Below, piece by piece: positions 9,314-22,412 of a DNA stretch of 64,000 nt. The notes under the pieces are model-generated. The model made no database searches and had not been told where the DNA came from. It was given only the letters and a program-made list of their open reading frames with translations. Numbering within the stretch: position 1 is the stretch's first letter; every line of letters begins with the position of its first letter. The position numbers and the translations under genes were made by a program. The stretch lies in the NCBI GenBank assembly GCA_051155755.1, contig DAXETY010000023.1, forward strand, positions 1 to 64,000, given 5' to 3'. The DNA comes from DAXETY01 sp051155755 (GTDB taxonomy: Bacteria > Desulfobacterota > Desulfobacteria > Desulfobacterales > SG8-13).

Positions 9314-10800
9314 GCATACGCAGCAGCGGCATCCTGCTGCATCCCACCAGCCTTCCGGGTCCTTTCGGCATCGGTGATCTGGGCCCGGCCGCCTTCCGAT
9401 TCGCCGACTTCCTGGCCGAATCCGAACAGCGTTGCTGGCAGGTACTGCCGCTGAACCCCGTGGAGCCGCAATTCGGCGGTTCCCCCTACCACAGCGTTTC
9501 GCCCTTTGCCGGCAATCCGTTGTTGATCAGTCCGGAACAGCTGGTGAGCGACGGATGGCTGCACCGGGACGAGATTGGCAAACACCCGCGCTTTTCCTCA
9601 GACCGGATCGACTTTGCGGCGGTGGCCGAATTCAAAAGCGCATTATTCGCGCACGCCTTCGAACGCTTCGCCGCAGGTGAGGCACCCCGATCCTACCGCC
9701 GCTTCTGTGAACAGACGAACTGGCTCGAGGACTTCGCCCTTTTTATGGCACTGAAACAGCAGCAGCAGGCACCCTGGCAGCGTTGGCCCAGGGGATTGCG
9801 GGACCGCAGGCCCGCATCGCTGCAGCGCGCCTGCGACCAGCTGCAGGAGACCGTCGAATATCAGAAATTTCTGCAATATCTGTTCTTCGAGCAATGGCAG
9901 GCCCTGAAAACCTACTGCAACCGCCGGCAGATCCAGATCATCGGCGACATGCCGATCTACCTGCCCTTCGACAGCGTGGACGTCTGGGTGCATCCCAAGC
10001 AATACAAGCTGAAAGCCGACAAAACCCCCAGGGTGGTCTCCGGTGTCCCGCCGGATTATTTCAGCGAAACCGGACAGCTCTGGGGACATCCGGTCTACGA
10101 TTGGAACGTGCTGCAACAGGAGGGCTATCGGTGGTGGATCGAACGAATTGCGCGCAGCCTGGATTGGTTCGACCTCATCCGCATCGACCACTTCCGGGGC
10201 CTGGTGGCCTACTGGGAGGTGCCCGCCGCCGCCAAAACCGCCCGGCGCGGCCGCTGGGTGGAAGTGCCGGCGGAAGACTTTTTCAAACAACTGCTCAAAC
10301 GCTTCGGCCGTCTGCCCGTGATCGCCGAAGATCTGGGAACCATCAGTGCCGACGTGCGCGAAGTCATGCAGCAATTCGAAATACCCGGGATGCGGGTGCT
10401 GCTGTTCGCCTTCGGCGACGATTTTCCGCACGGCGCATTTCTGCCGCACAATCACGTCAAAGACTGCCTGCTCTACACCGGCACCCACGACAACAACACC
10501 GTCAAAGGCTGGTTCGAAGAAGAAGCCGATCGGCAAACCCGCACCAACCTGTTTCGGTACCTGGGCCGCAGGATCAAGGCCGCCGAAGCGCCATGGGAAC
10601 TGATCCGCCTGGCCATGATGTCGATCGCCGATACGGTGGTGATCCCGATGCAGGACCTCCTGGGGCTCGGTGCCGAAGCCCGCATGAACCGCCCGGCCAC
10701 CGGCGAAGGCAACTGGCAGTGGCGTCTGGCCGAAAATGCGATCAACGGGCAACTGGCCGAACGCCTGCGTGAGGTTACGACGACCTATGGAAGAACCTGA
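9310..10800 (+). CDS. malQ: 4-alpha-glucanotransferase (amylomaltase)
   Basis: This 496-residue GH77 enzyme moves maltodextrin segments between chains and releases glucose, recycling the short primers left by TreYZ or glycogen breakdown. The start RSSGILLHPTSLPGPFGIGDLG is diagnostic of MalQ/DPE1. The nucleophile lies in LIRIDHFRGL (Asp293) and the acid/base in VIAEDLGTI (Glu340); YTGTHDNNTVKGWF follows. The frame is open from 9085, but ATG 9310 has a GGAGAG site and overlaps the treY stop, which fixes the start. It is the last + strand gene before the inverted GH31 gene. Confidence 0.95.
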   Translation: MSIRSSGILLHPTSLPGPFGIGDLGPAAFRFADFLAESEQRCWQVLPLNPVEPQFGGSPYHSVSPFAGNPLLISPEQLVSDGWLHRDEIGKHPRFSSDRIDFAAVAEFKSALFAHAFERFAAGEAPRSYRRFCEQTNWLEDFALFMALKQQQQAPWQRWPRGLRDRRPASLQRACDQLQETVEYQKFLQYLFFEQWQALKTYCNRRQIQIIGDMPIYLPFDSVDVWVHPKQYKLKADKTPRVVSGVPPDYFSETGQLWGHPVYDWNVLQQEGYRWWIERIARSLDWFDLIRIDHFRGLVAYWEVPAAAKTARRGRWVEVPAEDFFKQLLKRFGRLPVIAEDLGTISADVREVMQQFEIPGMRVLLFAFGDDFPHGAFLPHNHVKDCLLYTGTHDNNTVKGWFEEEADRQTRTNLFRYLGRRIKAAEAPWELIRLAMMSIADTVVIPMQDLLGLGAEARMNRPATGEGNWQWRLAENAINGQLAERLREVTTTYGRT

Positions 10801-10965
10801 CCGACGCCGTGCAAAATTAAATCCCAATTTTTACAGGAATGCTCCCTCAGGAATTCTGTCAAACACACGCAAAGGTTGAGGACACCTGTGGAATCTCGGC
10901 CGCGGCATCGGACGGGATCCTTTACCCGAAGAATAACGCCCTGTCCAGCTTGCATGCATACACAC

Positions 10966-13344
10966 TTAATCCGCTGCGGCAGATCCCCAGCGATACACGG
11001 TAAATGGTATTCCGGTAAGTTGCAGTAGTTCTCGCTGCGGCGACAGGGTTTGACGTTCATGGCGGGTCTGCAACCGCAGCGCATCGAAACGATGGATCGT
11101 GAACGGTTCAACCGAAACCGGGCCGAATCCCTCGGCAACCGGATGCAGCCTCAGGTGCAGGCGGCGGTCTTCAATGCGCGCTTCGATTTCCAGCTCGGTG
11201 CGGATGCCTTTCCGATATTCAAAGCTTTGACCATCGTCGGCGTGATAACGGTATCGGGCCGTCCCGCGGAAATCGCGCGGCAGACAGCACAGCAGACCGA
11301 TGCGCCGCAGATCGGTGCGATTGTCGGTGCGAACGCCCGGTTGAAAGGGGACCAGGCTGCCTTCCCGCAGAAACAGCGGCGTTTTTGGCAGTTCTTTTCT
11401 CACCGTCAGGCGTCGGCCGCCCTCGAGCCAGCGCCCTGATTCGGCCCGCAGCCAACGGCAGCCGGGCGGCAGCAGCAGTTGGCGCTGCCGGGCCCGCTCA
11501 TGCAGAAAGGGGGCCTGGAGGATGGCAGAACCCACCAGGAACTGATCGTCGATCGCTGCCATTTCCCCTGAAGGACTGTCTAAAAAATCGTAGAAGAGAG
11601 GACGCAGGATGGCCTCGCCGGTTTTTTCCTGTTCGACGAACAGGTTGTAAAGGTAGGGCAGCAGCGCGTAGCGCAGCCGCACGTAGTGGCGAATGATTCG
11701 AAGGGCCCGCGGGGAGTAGGCCCACGGCTCCTGGGCCCGGCTTTCGCGCATGGTGTGGTTGCGGAAAAACGGAAATAGAAAACCGGCCTTCACCCAGTCG
11801 ACCATCAGCGCTTCGCCGCAATCGCCGCCAAAGCCCCCCACGTCCGGTCCGTTAAACGGAATCCCCGACAGGGCCAAATTCAGGGATTTGCCGATGGCGC
11901 GCCGCAGGTGCCGGTAGGAAGAAAAGTTGTCACCGGTCCAGTGGGCCGCATATTTCTGGGAGCCGGTACATCCGGCCCGAGACAACAGGAACGGGCGGCG
12001 ATCGGGTTCAGCCTCCAAAAGGGCCCGGCGGGTTGCCCGGGCCATCAGCAGGGCGTACTGGTTGTGAAAAGCATCATGGGGAGCCAGTCCCCGTTGGAAG
12101 CGCATGGACTGGTCGTCTATCGGTCCGGTGGACGGCTCGTTCATATCCAGCCAGAAACCATCGAACCCCTGGGCCGCGAGATGTTTCACATGCCGGCCCC
12201 ACCATCGACGGGCCTCCGACAAGCTGAAATCGGGAAATACGGCGAATCCCGGCCAAACCATGCCGGTAAACTCCGTGCCGGCGGGATTCAGGCAGAAAAT
12301 TTGCTCCGATTTGCCGCTGTCATACACTGCGTAACCCGTCTCTTTTTTCACACCCGGATCAAGGATCGGCACCACCCGGAAACCGCCGGCCTGGAGGGCG
12401 GCCGTGGCGGCGGCCGGCCGCGGCAGATGGCGGCGATTGCAGGTAAATACCCGATAGCCATCCATGTAATCGATGTCCAGCCACAGACCGTCGGCCGGGA
12501 ACCGGTGCCGGACAAAGCCTTCGGCCAGTTTCATCAAGTCTTTTTCCCCGCGGTAGCCCCAGCGGCACTGGTGATAGCCCAGGGCCCAGATGGGAGGCAG
12601 CGGCGTGGTCCCCACCAGCTGCTGGAACCGGCGCGTCAGCTCGGGCAGGGTCGGACCGTAGATGATATACAGCGACGGGAGACCGGAATCCGCCCCCAGA
12701 ACCACCGTGGGCGGGTAATCGAGGTCGATGCGCAGCTGCCGGGACTGTTCGGCTTCGGGGGAAATCGACACCAGGCTCCGGCCGGGGTTGTCGATCAGCA
12801 GCCCCAAATACGTGTTTTCCTGCTTGATAATCAGGTAGGGCACGGAGATGTAGTCCGGGTCGTAGTCTCCGGCTTCGACCCGGGAGATGGGATGATCGGC
12901 CCACACGTCGGTGTTGCGAAAATGGAAGGCGCGTTTCGAACGTTCGAATGGAACGTGCTTTTCGCCCAGCCCGAAAAACTGCATGCGTGGGTGAAGCTGA
13001 AACTGGAAAAGCCAGCTGCTGCCGCTGATGCCGAACCAGGTTCCGGCGTCGGCCTGCAGCAGCACCCGGCCCTGCGGCGAACGGAGCTGCATGCCGGCGT
13101 CGGCGGAAATCTCCAGCCGGCTGCCCGTCTGCAAGCCGGTGCCAGCGGCGTCGGGAAGCGCAAATTGCTCACAGCGGTAATCCTGCGGCCAGAGTTCGGC
13201 GGAGTGCACCTGCACATGCTGAATGCCTTCAGCCGCTTTTACAGACCAGTCAAGGAATCGATCTCCAATCGACAATCGCGCCTTCTCGCATCGATGGGCG
13301 AATCGAAAATTGAGCGGGTGAAAATACGTGTGAAAAAGATTCAT
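10966..13344 (-). CDS. GH31 family alpha-glucosidase
   Basis: This 792-residue family 31 glycosidase hydrolyses or transfers terminal alpha-glucosyl residues. It shows the N-terminal beta-sandwich (GLGEKHVPFERSKRAFHF), the barrel with LGYHQCRWGY, the nucleophile motif GFWLDMNEPS (Asp400), the acid/base motif HWTGDNFSS and GPDVGGFGGD. There is no signal peptide, so it is predicted cytoplasmic, acting on internal oligosaccharides rather than on secreted substrates. It is the only gene of the island on the - strand, convergent with malQ (165 bases apart) and divergent from glgE, so it needs its own promoter in the 306-base gap before glgE. Substrate linkage (alpha-1,4, 1,6 or other) cannot be read from the sequence. 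Confidence 0.92.
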   Translation of the reverse strand: MNLFHTYFHPLNFRFAHRCEKARLSIGDRFLDWSVKAAEGIQHVQVHSAELWPQDYRCEQFALPDAAGTGLQTGSRLEISADAGMQLRSPQGRVLLQADAGTWFGISGSSWLFQFQLHPRMQFFGLGEKHVPFERSKRAFHFRNTDVWADHPISRVEAGDYDPDYISVPYLIIKQENTYLGLLIDNPGRSLVSISPEAEQSRQLRIDLDYPPTVVLGADSGLPSLYIIYGPTLPELTRRFQQLVGTTPLPPIWALGYHQCRWGYRGEKDLMKLAEGFVRHRFPADGLWLDIDYMDGYRVFTCNRRHLPRPAAATAALQAGGFRVVPILDPGVKKETGYAVYDSGKSEQIFCLNPAGTEFTGMVWPGFAVFPDFSLSEARRWWGRHVKHLAAQGFDGFWLDMNEPSTGPIDDQSMRFQRGLAPHDAFHNQYALLMARATRRALLEAEPDRRPFLLSRAGCTGSQKYAAHWTGDNFSSYRHLRRAIGKSLNLALSGIPFNGPDVGGFGGDCGEALMVDWVKAGFLFPFFRNHTMRESRAQEPWAYSPRALRIIRHYVRLRYALLPYLYNLFVEQEKTGEAILRPLFYDFLDSPSGEMAAIDDQFLVGSAILQAPFLHERARQRQLLLPPGCRWLRAESGRWLEGGRRLTVRKELPKTPLFLREGSLVPFQPGVRTDNRTDLRRIGLLCCLPRDFRGTARYRYHADDGQSFEYRKGIRTELEIEARIEDRRLHLRLHPVAEGFGPVSVEPFTIHRFDALRLQTRHERQTLSPQRELLQLTGIPFTVYRWGSAAAD

Positions 13345-13650
13345 CGAAGACTCTCCTGTTCACGGCCGTATAAATCGATATCAGGGTTGACGCTTCACCA
13401 AATACCCCTATCACAGTATTGCAACGGATAAAAACAGGGACGAATTTGGCAATTGCAGGCAAAATCGGCATCCGCGTTCGACACGATCCGAAAAACTTCG
13501 CGTCCCGTCAAAACCGCACCGGTGTTCAACGGGGGCGCAGACGAAAATCGCTTTGGCCGGATGCCTTGCATTCCGCCACAGGAATTGTATGTTTGAGGAT
13601 GCAGGGGAGTTGACGATTCAGTCATCCCGATACGATCAAAGGCGGGAGTT
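13345..13650. other. Divergent intergenic region between the GH31 gene and glgE
   Basis: These 306 bases hold no open frame with family resemblance. They must carry the divergent promoters of the alpha-glucosidase and glgE genes. TTGACG occurs at about 13387 and again about 40 bases before glgE, the latter followed by TACGAT after only 15 bases. Both are weak matches, so no promoter is called. A GGCGGGAG ribosome-binding site precedes the glgE ATG. Confidence 0.4.
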
Positions 13651-15642
13651 ATGCAAAACCATCGCAAACGAGTGATCATCGAAAACGTTCAGCCGCAAAT
13701 CGATGACGGGGCCTTTGCCAGTCGCCGGGCCATCGGGGAGCCGGTCGGTGTCACGGCCGACATTTTCGCCGACGGCCACGACCTGTTATCCGCGGAATTG
13801 CGATTCCGTAAAGAAGGCGAGGCCGAGTGGCAGGGACGGCCCATGGCGCCGTTGGTCAATGACCGCTGGGAAGCCGAATTCACCGTGACCGAACTGGGCC
13901 GTTATCATTTCACCCTGCGGGCCTGGGTCGATCGCTTCCGCACCTGGACCGACAAACTGCGCAAAAAATACGCCGCCGGACAGGACGTTGCCGTGGACCT
14001 GCTGGAAGGCGCCGAACTGGCCGCCGATGCCGCCGCCCGCGCGGCGGAAGCGGAAAAAGATGCCGCCCGTCTCGAGGCGATCGCAGACTTCCTGGGCAGC
14101 CGCGAACGGATCGTAGATCGCGTGAAAACAGCTCTGGACAGCGAACTGGCCCGCCTGATGGCCCGATATCCGGACCGTCAGGCCATCACCGAATTCGGTC
14201 GAACGCTGCCGGTTTCGGCCGAGCGACTGCGGGCCCGCTTCAGCGCATGGTACGAAATGTTTCCCCGCTCCTGTGCGGATGAGCCCGGACGGCACGGCAC
14301 CTTCGAAGACTGCATCGCCAGGCTGCCGTACGTCGCGAACATGGGATTCGACGTGCTGTATCTGCCACCGGTACACCCCATCGGCCGAATCCATCGCAAG
14401 GGCCGCAACAACCGCGTGAAAGCCGATCCGAACGATCCGGGCAGTCCATGGGCCATCGGTTCGACCGAAGGCGGCCACACCGCCGTCCATCCGAATCTGG
14501 GCAGCCTAGCGGATTTTCAGCGGCTGGTCGCCGCGGCAAAAGAATACGAAATCGAGATCGCCCTGGACATTGCCTTTCAATGCGCGCCGAATCACCCCTA
14601 CGTGGAAGCGCATCCGGAATGGTTTCGGCGGCGGCCGGACGGATCGGTGCAATACGCCGAAAATCCGCCCAAAAAATATGAGGATATCTACCCGTTCGAT
14701 TTCGAAACCGATCCGGTGGAACCCCTGTGGCAGGAATTGCTGGGCGTGGTGCAGTTCTGGATCGAGCAAGGCATCCGCATCTTTCGGGTGGACAACCCCC
14801 ACACCAAGCCGATGCCGTTCTGGGATTGGCTCATCTCCACAATCAAGCAAACCCATCCCGAGGTCATCTTCTTATCGGAAGCCTTTACCCGGCCCAAAAT
14901 CATGTATCGCCTGGCCAAGGGAGGCTTCACCCAGTCATATACCTATTTCACCTGGCGCAACCTGAAATGGGAAATCGAACAGTATTTCGAAACCCTGAAC
15001 CGACCACCGGTACGTGAGTTTTTCTGGCCGAATCTCTGGCCCAACACACCCGACATTCTGCCCGAATACCTGCAGCTGGGGGGACGGGCCGCATTCATCA
15101 CCCGGCTGGTGCTGGCGGCCACGCTGTCTTCGAATTACGGCATCTACGGCCCGCCCTTCGAGCTCTGCGTCAATGAGTCCAAGGAGCCCCACAGCGAAGA
15201 ATATCTGGATTCGGAAAAATACGAGATCCGTTACTGGGAGCTGGACCAGGCCCAGAATCTGAAAGCGCTCATCAAACGCGTCAATCGCATCCGCCGCGAA
15301 AACCCGGCGCTGCAGCAGAATCGGAACCTGCGATTTCACAGTGCGAACAGCGAGGAAATTCTTTGCTATTCCAAGCGCACCGATGATTTTTCAAACATCA
15401 TCCTGGTGGTGGCCAACCTGGATCCCCATCACACGCACGCTGCGTGGCTGAAGCTGCCGTTGGACGAGCTGAAGCTCGATCCGCAGCAGCCGTTCCAGGT
15501 CCACGACCTGGTCAGCGGCGCCCGCTATCTGTGGCATGCCGATCATAATTACATCGAACTGGACCCCAAAACTGTACCGGTGCACGTTTTCCGGATCCGA
15601 CGACACGTCCGCTCGGAACATGATTTCGACTATTTCATGTAA
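13651..15642 (+). CDS. glgE: Alpha-1,4-glucan:maltose-1-phosphate maltosyltransferase
   Basis: This 663-residue GH13_3 enzyme extends alpha-1,4-glucan two glucoses at a time from maltose-1-phosphate. An N-terminal beta domain and an acidic helical insert (about residues 105-195) precede the barrel. The nucleophile is Asp381 in IRIFRVDNPHTKP and the acid/base is Glu410 in IFLSEAFTRP. The 29-residue spacing equals that of characterised GlgE. The VDNPHTKP sequence is the GlgE signature. It is followed by the treS-maltokinase fusion, which makes its donor, and by glgB, which branches its product. This is the classical GlgE pathway of actinobacteria, here in a Gram-negative setting. Confidence 0.95.
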   Translation: MQNHRKRVIIENVQPQIDDGAFASRRAIGEPVGVTADIFADGHDLLSAELRFRKEGEAEWQGRPMAPLVNDRWEAEFTVTELGRYHFTLRAWVDRFRTWTDKLRKKYAAGQDVAVDLLEGAELAADAAARAAEAEKDAARLEAIADFLGSRERIVDRVKTALDSELARLMARYPDRQAITEFGRTLPVSAERLRARFSAWYEMFPRSCADEPGRHGTFEDCIARLPYVANMGFDVLYLPPVHPIGRIHRKGRNNRVKADPNDPGSPWAIGSTEGGHTAVHPNLGSLADFQRLVAAAKEYEIEIALDIAFQCAPNHPYVEAHPEWFRRRPDGSVQYAENPPKKYEDIYPFDFETDPVEPLWQELLGVVQFWIEQGIRIFRVDNPHTKPMPFWDWLISTIKQTHPEVIFLSEAFTRPKIMYRLAKGGFTQSYTYFTWRNLKWEIEQYFETLNRPPVREFFWPNLWPNTPDILPEYLQLGGRAAFITRLVLAATLSSNYGIYGPPFELCVNESKEPHSEEYLDSEKYEIRYWELDQAQNLKALIKRVNRIRRENPALQQNRNLRFHSANSEEILCYSKRTDDFSNIILVVANLDPHHTHAAWLKLPLDELKLDPQQPFQVHDLVSGARYLWHADHNYIELDPKTVPVHVFRIRRHVRSEHDFDYFM

Positions 15643-15711
15643 ACCATAGATGTCCACCTGCCAGGAAAACGGCCGATCGATTCTTTTTAACGGAAACCAG
15701 AAGGCAGTCCC

Positions 15712-19068
<3,357 letters not shown>

Positions 19069-19108
19069 CCGGAAACATCGCTGCAAAAAACCCGATGGGA
19101 GGGTTGGC

Positions 19109-21070
19109 ATGACGCAACAACTCGAGAACACGACCGATACGGATCGGTCCACCGTGCAACACGATTTCAGCCTGTTGACAGATGACGACGTGTATCTGTT
19201 CAACGAGGGCAATCATTTCCGACTCTATGAAAAACTGGGCGCCCATCCGGTGACACACAAAGAAAAACATGGCATTTACTTCGCAGTCTGGGCCCCCAAT
19301 GCCGAAAAAATGACCGTCATCGGTGACTTCAACGGTTGGAACAAAGACAGTCATCGGCTGCAGCCCCGGGGCAGCTCCGGCATCTGGGAGGGTTTTGTTC
19401 CGGGCATGGAGTCGGGCACCCTTTACAAATACCACCTGCGATCGCGCCAGGGTGACTACCGGGTGGACAAAACCGATCCCTTTGCCGTTTACAACGAACT
19501 TTCGCCGCAGACCGCCTCGGTGGCCTGGGATCTGAGCTACGACTGGAACGACGGCCGGTGGATGGAAGGCCGCGAAAAAAACCGGTGGCTGAATGCGCCG
19601 GTGGCCATTTATGAAATGCACCTGGGATCCTGGATGCAGGTCTCCGAAGAAGGCAACCGCCATCTGACATACCGTGAGCTGGCTCCGCGCCTGGTGGCCT
19701 ACCTGCAGAAAATGGGCTTTACCCACGTGGAGTTTCTGCCGGTCATGGAGCATCCCTTCTATGCCAGCTGGGGGTATCAGTGTCTGGGCTATTTCGCCCC
19801 CACCAGCCGTTATGGAACACCCCAGGATTTCATGTATTTGATCGACCAACTGCACCAGGCCGGTTTCGGCGTCATTCTGGACTGGGTGCCGTCGCACTTT
19901 CCTTCCGACGAGCACGGCCTGGGTTATTTCGACGGCACCCACCTGTTCGAACATGCCGATCCCCGCAAAGGATTTCATCCGGATTGGAACAGCTACATTT
20001 TCAATTACGGCCGCAACGAGGTCCAGAGCTTTTTGATCAGCAGCAGCCTGTTCTGGATGGACAAGTACCACGTGGACGGGTTCCGGGTGGATGCGGTGGC
20101 ATCGATGCTTTATCTGGACTATTCCCGCAAGGCCGGCGAGTGGATCCCCAACGAATACGGCGGCCATGAAAACCTGGAGGCCATCGATTTTCTGCGGCGC
20201 TTCAACGAGGAAGTGCACCGCAATTATCCGGCCGCAATCACCGTGGCGGAGGAATCCACGGCCTGGCCGCAGGTATCCCGGCCGGTGTACGTCGGCGGCC
20301 TGGGCTTCGACATGAAATGGGACATGGGCTGGATGCACGACACGCTGAGCTACATGTCGCGGGAGCCGGTTTACCGCAGCTACCATCACGACAAGCTCAC
20401 TTTCCGGATGATCTACGCCTGGCACGAAAACTACGTGCTGCCCCTTTCCCACGATGAGGTGGTACATGGCAAGGGCTCGCTGCTGACCAAGATGCCCGGC
20501 GACGAGTGGCAGAAATTCGCCAACCTGCGCCTGCTGTTCGGTTACATGTATGCCCAACCCGGAAAAAAGCTAGTCTTCATGGGTGGTGAGATCGGGCAGT
20601 GGCAGGAATGGGCCCACGATCGCAGCCTGGACTGGCATTTACTGCACGGACCGTTTCATTTCGGCCTGCAGCGCTGGATCGAGGATTTGAATCGGTTTTA
20701 TCGCCGCAACCGTGCTTTGCACGAACTGGATTTCAACCACGAGGGGTTCCGGTGGATCGATTGCAACGACGCTCACCAGTCGACCCTGAGCTTGATGCGC
20801 AAAAGCCGCGCGCCCGGAGACGAAGTGATCGTGGTGTGCAATTTCACTCCGGTCCCCCGCCACAATTACCGGGTCGGCACACCCGAGGACGGCTATTGGA
20901 TCGAAGCGCTCAACAGTGATGCCCGCAACTACGGCGGCAGCAATCAGGGCAATCTGGGCGGTGTGGAAACCGCCCCCGTCCCGGCGCACGGCCTGCCGCA
21001 CTCGCTCAACCTGGTGCTGCCGCCCCTGGCGATCGTGTTTCTTACGAAAGCCGAACCGTTGGCCGAATAA
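19109..21070 (+). CDS. glgB: 1,4-alpha-glucan branching enzyme
   Basis: This 653-residue GH13 branching enzyme introduces alpha-1,6 branches into the glucan built by GlgE or glycogen synthase. An N-terminal CBM48 domain (GIYFAVWAPNAEKMTVIGDFNGW) leads to the barrel: VDGFRVDAVASMLYLDY with nucleophile Asp328, VAEESTAWP with acid/base Glu381 (the 53-residue spacing of E. coli GlgB), and LPLSHDEVVHGKGSL. The length suggests one N-terminal module rather than the two of E. coli GlgB. A GGGAGG site precedes the ATG. It is followed by a strong hairpin and then the glycosyltransferase gene. Confidence 0.96.
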   Translation: MTQQLENTTDTDRSTVQHDFSLLTDDDVYLFNEGNHFRLYEKLGAHPVTHKEKHGIYFAVWAPNAEKMTVIGDFNGWNKDSHRLQPRGSSGIWEGFVPGMESGTLYKYHLRSRQGDYRVDKTDPFAVYNELSPQTASVAWDLSYDWNDGRWMEGREKNRWLNAPVAIYEMHLGSWMQVSEEGNRHLTYRELAPRLVAYLQKMGFTHVEFLPVMEHPFYASWGYQCLGYFAPTSRYGTPQDFMYLIDQLHQAGFGVILDWVPSHFPSDEHGLGYFDGTHLFEHADPRKGFHPDWNSYIFNYGRNEVQSFLISSSLFWMDKYHVDGFRVDAVASMLYLDYSRKAGEWIPNEYGGHENLEAIDFLRRFNEEVHRNYPAAITVAEESTAWPQVSRPVYVGGLGFDMKWDMGWMHDTLSYMSREPVYRSYHHDKLTFRMIYAWHENYVLPLSHDEVVHGKGSLLTKMPGDEWQKFANLRLLFGYMYAQPGKKLVFMGGEIGQWQEWAHDRSLDWHLLHGPFHFGLQRWIEDLNRFYRRNRALHELDFNHEGFRWIDCNDAHQSTLSLMRKSRAPGDEVIVVCNFTPVPRHNYRVGTPEDGYWIEALNSDARNYGGSNQGNLGGVETAPVPAHGLPHSLNLVLPPLAIVFLTKAEPLAE

Positions 21071-21074
21071 TTCC

Positions 21075-21119
21075 ACGGAGCTCCGTCCGACACGCTGAAA
21101 ACCGCGGACCGAGCTCCGT
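21075..21119 (+). terminator. Strong inter-cistronic hairpin after glgB
   Basis: ACGGAGCTC (21075-21083) pairs with GAGCTCCGT (21111-21119). After one C-C mismatch, GTCCG (21085-21089) pairs with CGGAC (21105-21109), leaving a 15-base loop. The 14-pair stem begins four bases after the glgB stop. There is no proper run of T afterwards, so it may be an imperfect terminator, an attenuator or an mRNA-stabilising structure rather than a full stop. Confidence 0.5.
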
Positions 21120-21188
21120 TGCCGTTTACAAATCCGCAATCCGGTTTACAATTACGGGAGCTTTATCAACCACGTTGCGGAAGCGATC

Positions 21189-22412
21189 ATGAACATCCTG
21201 CTGTTGACCAACGAATACCCTCCGAACATTTACGGCGGTGCCGGCGTCCATGTGGACCATCTGACACGGGAACTGCAGCGCATCGAAAAAAACGGTCATC
21301 GGCTGCAGGTTTTCAGTTTCGGCGATCAACAAATCGCCGACAAAAACCTTGCGGTAAAAGGGATCGCCGGTACCGAAACCCGGGGGTTGCAACCGGCCAA
21401 AATCATCGACACGCTGTATCGCAACCTGATCATGACCGGTTCGGCCCGGACAGCCGACATCGTTCACTGTCATACCTGGTACACGCACCTGGCGGGTTGT
21501 TTGATCCAGCAAATGCTGCAAATCCCGCTGGTGGTCACCGTGCATTCCCTGGAGCCGCACCGCCCCTGGAAAAAAGAACAACTCGGCAACGGATACCATG
21601 CCAGCCGGTGGCTGGAAAAAACCGCACTGCTCAATGCCGACGGCATCATCGCCGTATCGCAATCCATGCAACAGAACGTGCAGACCCTCTACGGCATACC
21701 CGCAGATCGTATCCGCGTGATTTACAACGGCATCGACACCGCACGCTACCGGCGCATCCACAGCCCCGAGACCCTGGCGGCCTACGGCATCGACCCCGAT
21801 CGACCCTACATCCTGTTCGTGGGCCGCATTACCCGTCAGAAGGGCATCCTGCATCTGGTCAATGCCATTCCGCACTTGACCGAAAGGGTGCAGGTGGTAC
21901 TGTGCGCCGGCGCCCCGGACACCGAAGCCATCGCCGCGGAGATGCAACAACGGGTGGCGGCCGCCCGGGCCCGAACCGCCAATCACATCGTGTGGATAGC
22001 GGATATCGTGCCTGTAGACGACCTGGTGGCCTTGTACAGCCACGCCGCGCTTTTTGTGTGCCCGTCGGTGTATGAACCGTTCGGCATCATCAACCTGGAA
22101 GCCATGGCCTGCGGCACCCCGGTGGTGGCCTCTGCGGTGGGCGGCATTCGGGAAGTCGTCGTTTCCGGGGAAACCGGAATGCTGGTGCCGCTGACGCCCA
22201 AAAGTGTCACCGATGCCGAACCGCGGGATCCGCATCGCTTCGCCCACGATTTGGCCGCGGCCGTCAACGAACTGCTGGCAGCACCGGAAAAACGCCGGTC
22301 CATGGCGGCGGCCTGCCGCCGGCGGGTGGAACGGCATTTCAGCTGGCAGCACATCGCCCGGCAGACCCTCAACTACTACCTGGAGCTGACCTCATGCAAT
22401 TCTGCGACCTGA
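21189..22412 (+). CDS. GT4 glycogen synthase / maltose-1-phosphate synthase (GlgM-like)
   Basis: This 407-residue GT-B glycosyltransferase begins MNILLLTNEYPPNIYGGAGVH, the donor-loop signature shared by actinobacterial-type glycogen synthases and GlgM. The C-terminal donor site shows PSVYEPFGIINLEAMACGTPVVAS with the E-x7-E pair. It differs from E. coli GlgA, which is longer and starts differently. In mycobacteria the orthologous group makes maltose-1-phosphate from ADP-glucose and glucose-1-phosphate, feeding GlgE. Given glgE, treS-mak and glgB just upstream, that role fits, but direct glucan elongation cannot be excluded. Its last 19 bases overlap the next small gene. Confidence 0.85.
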   Translation: MNILLLTNEYPPNIYGGAGVHVDHLTRELQRIEKNGHRLQVFSFGDQQIADKNLAVKGIAGTETRGLQPAKIIDTLYRNLIMTGSARTADIVHCHTWYTHLAGCLIQQMLQIPLVVTVHSLEPHRPWKKEQLGNGYHASRWLEKTALLNADGIIAVSQSMQQNVQTLYGIPADRIRVIYNGIDTARYRRIHSPETLAAYGIDPDRPYILFVGRITRQKGILHLVNAIPHLTERVQVVLCAGAPDTEAIAAEMQQRVAAARARTANHIVWIADIVPVDDLVALYSHAALFVCPSVYEPFGIINLEAMACGTPVVASAVGGIREVVVSGETGMLVPLTPKSVTDAEPRDPHRFAHDLAAAVNELLAAPEKRRSMAAACRRRVERHFSWQHIARQTLNYYLELTSCNSAT

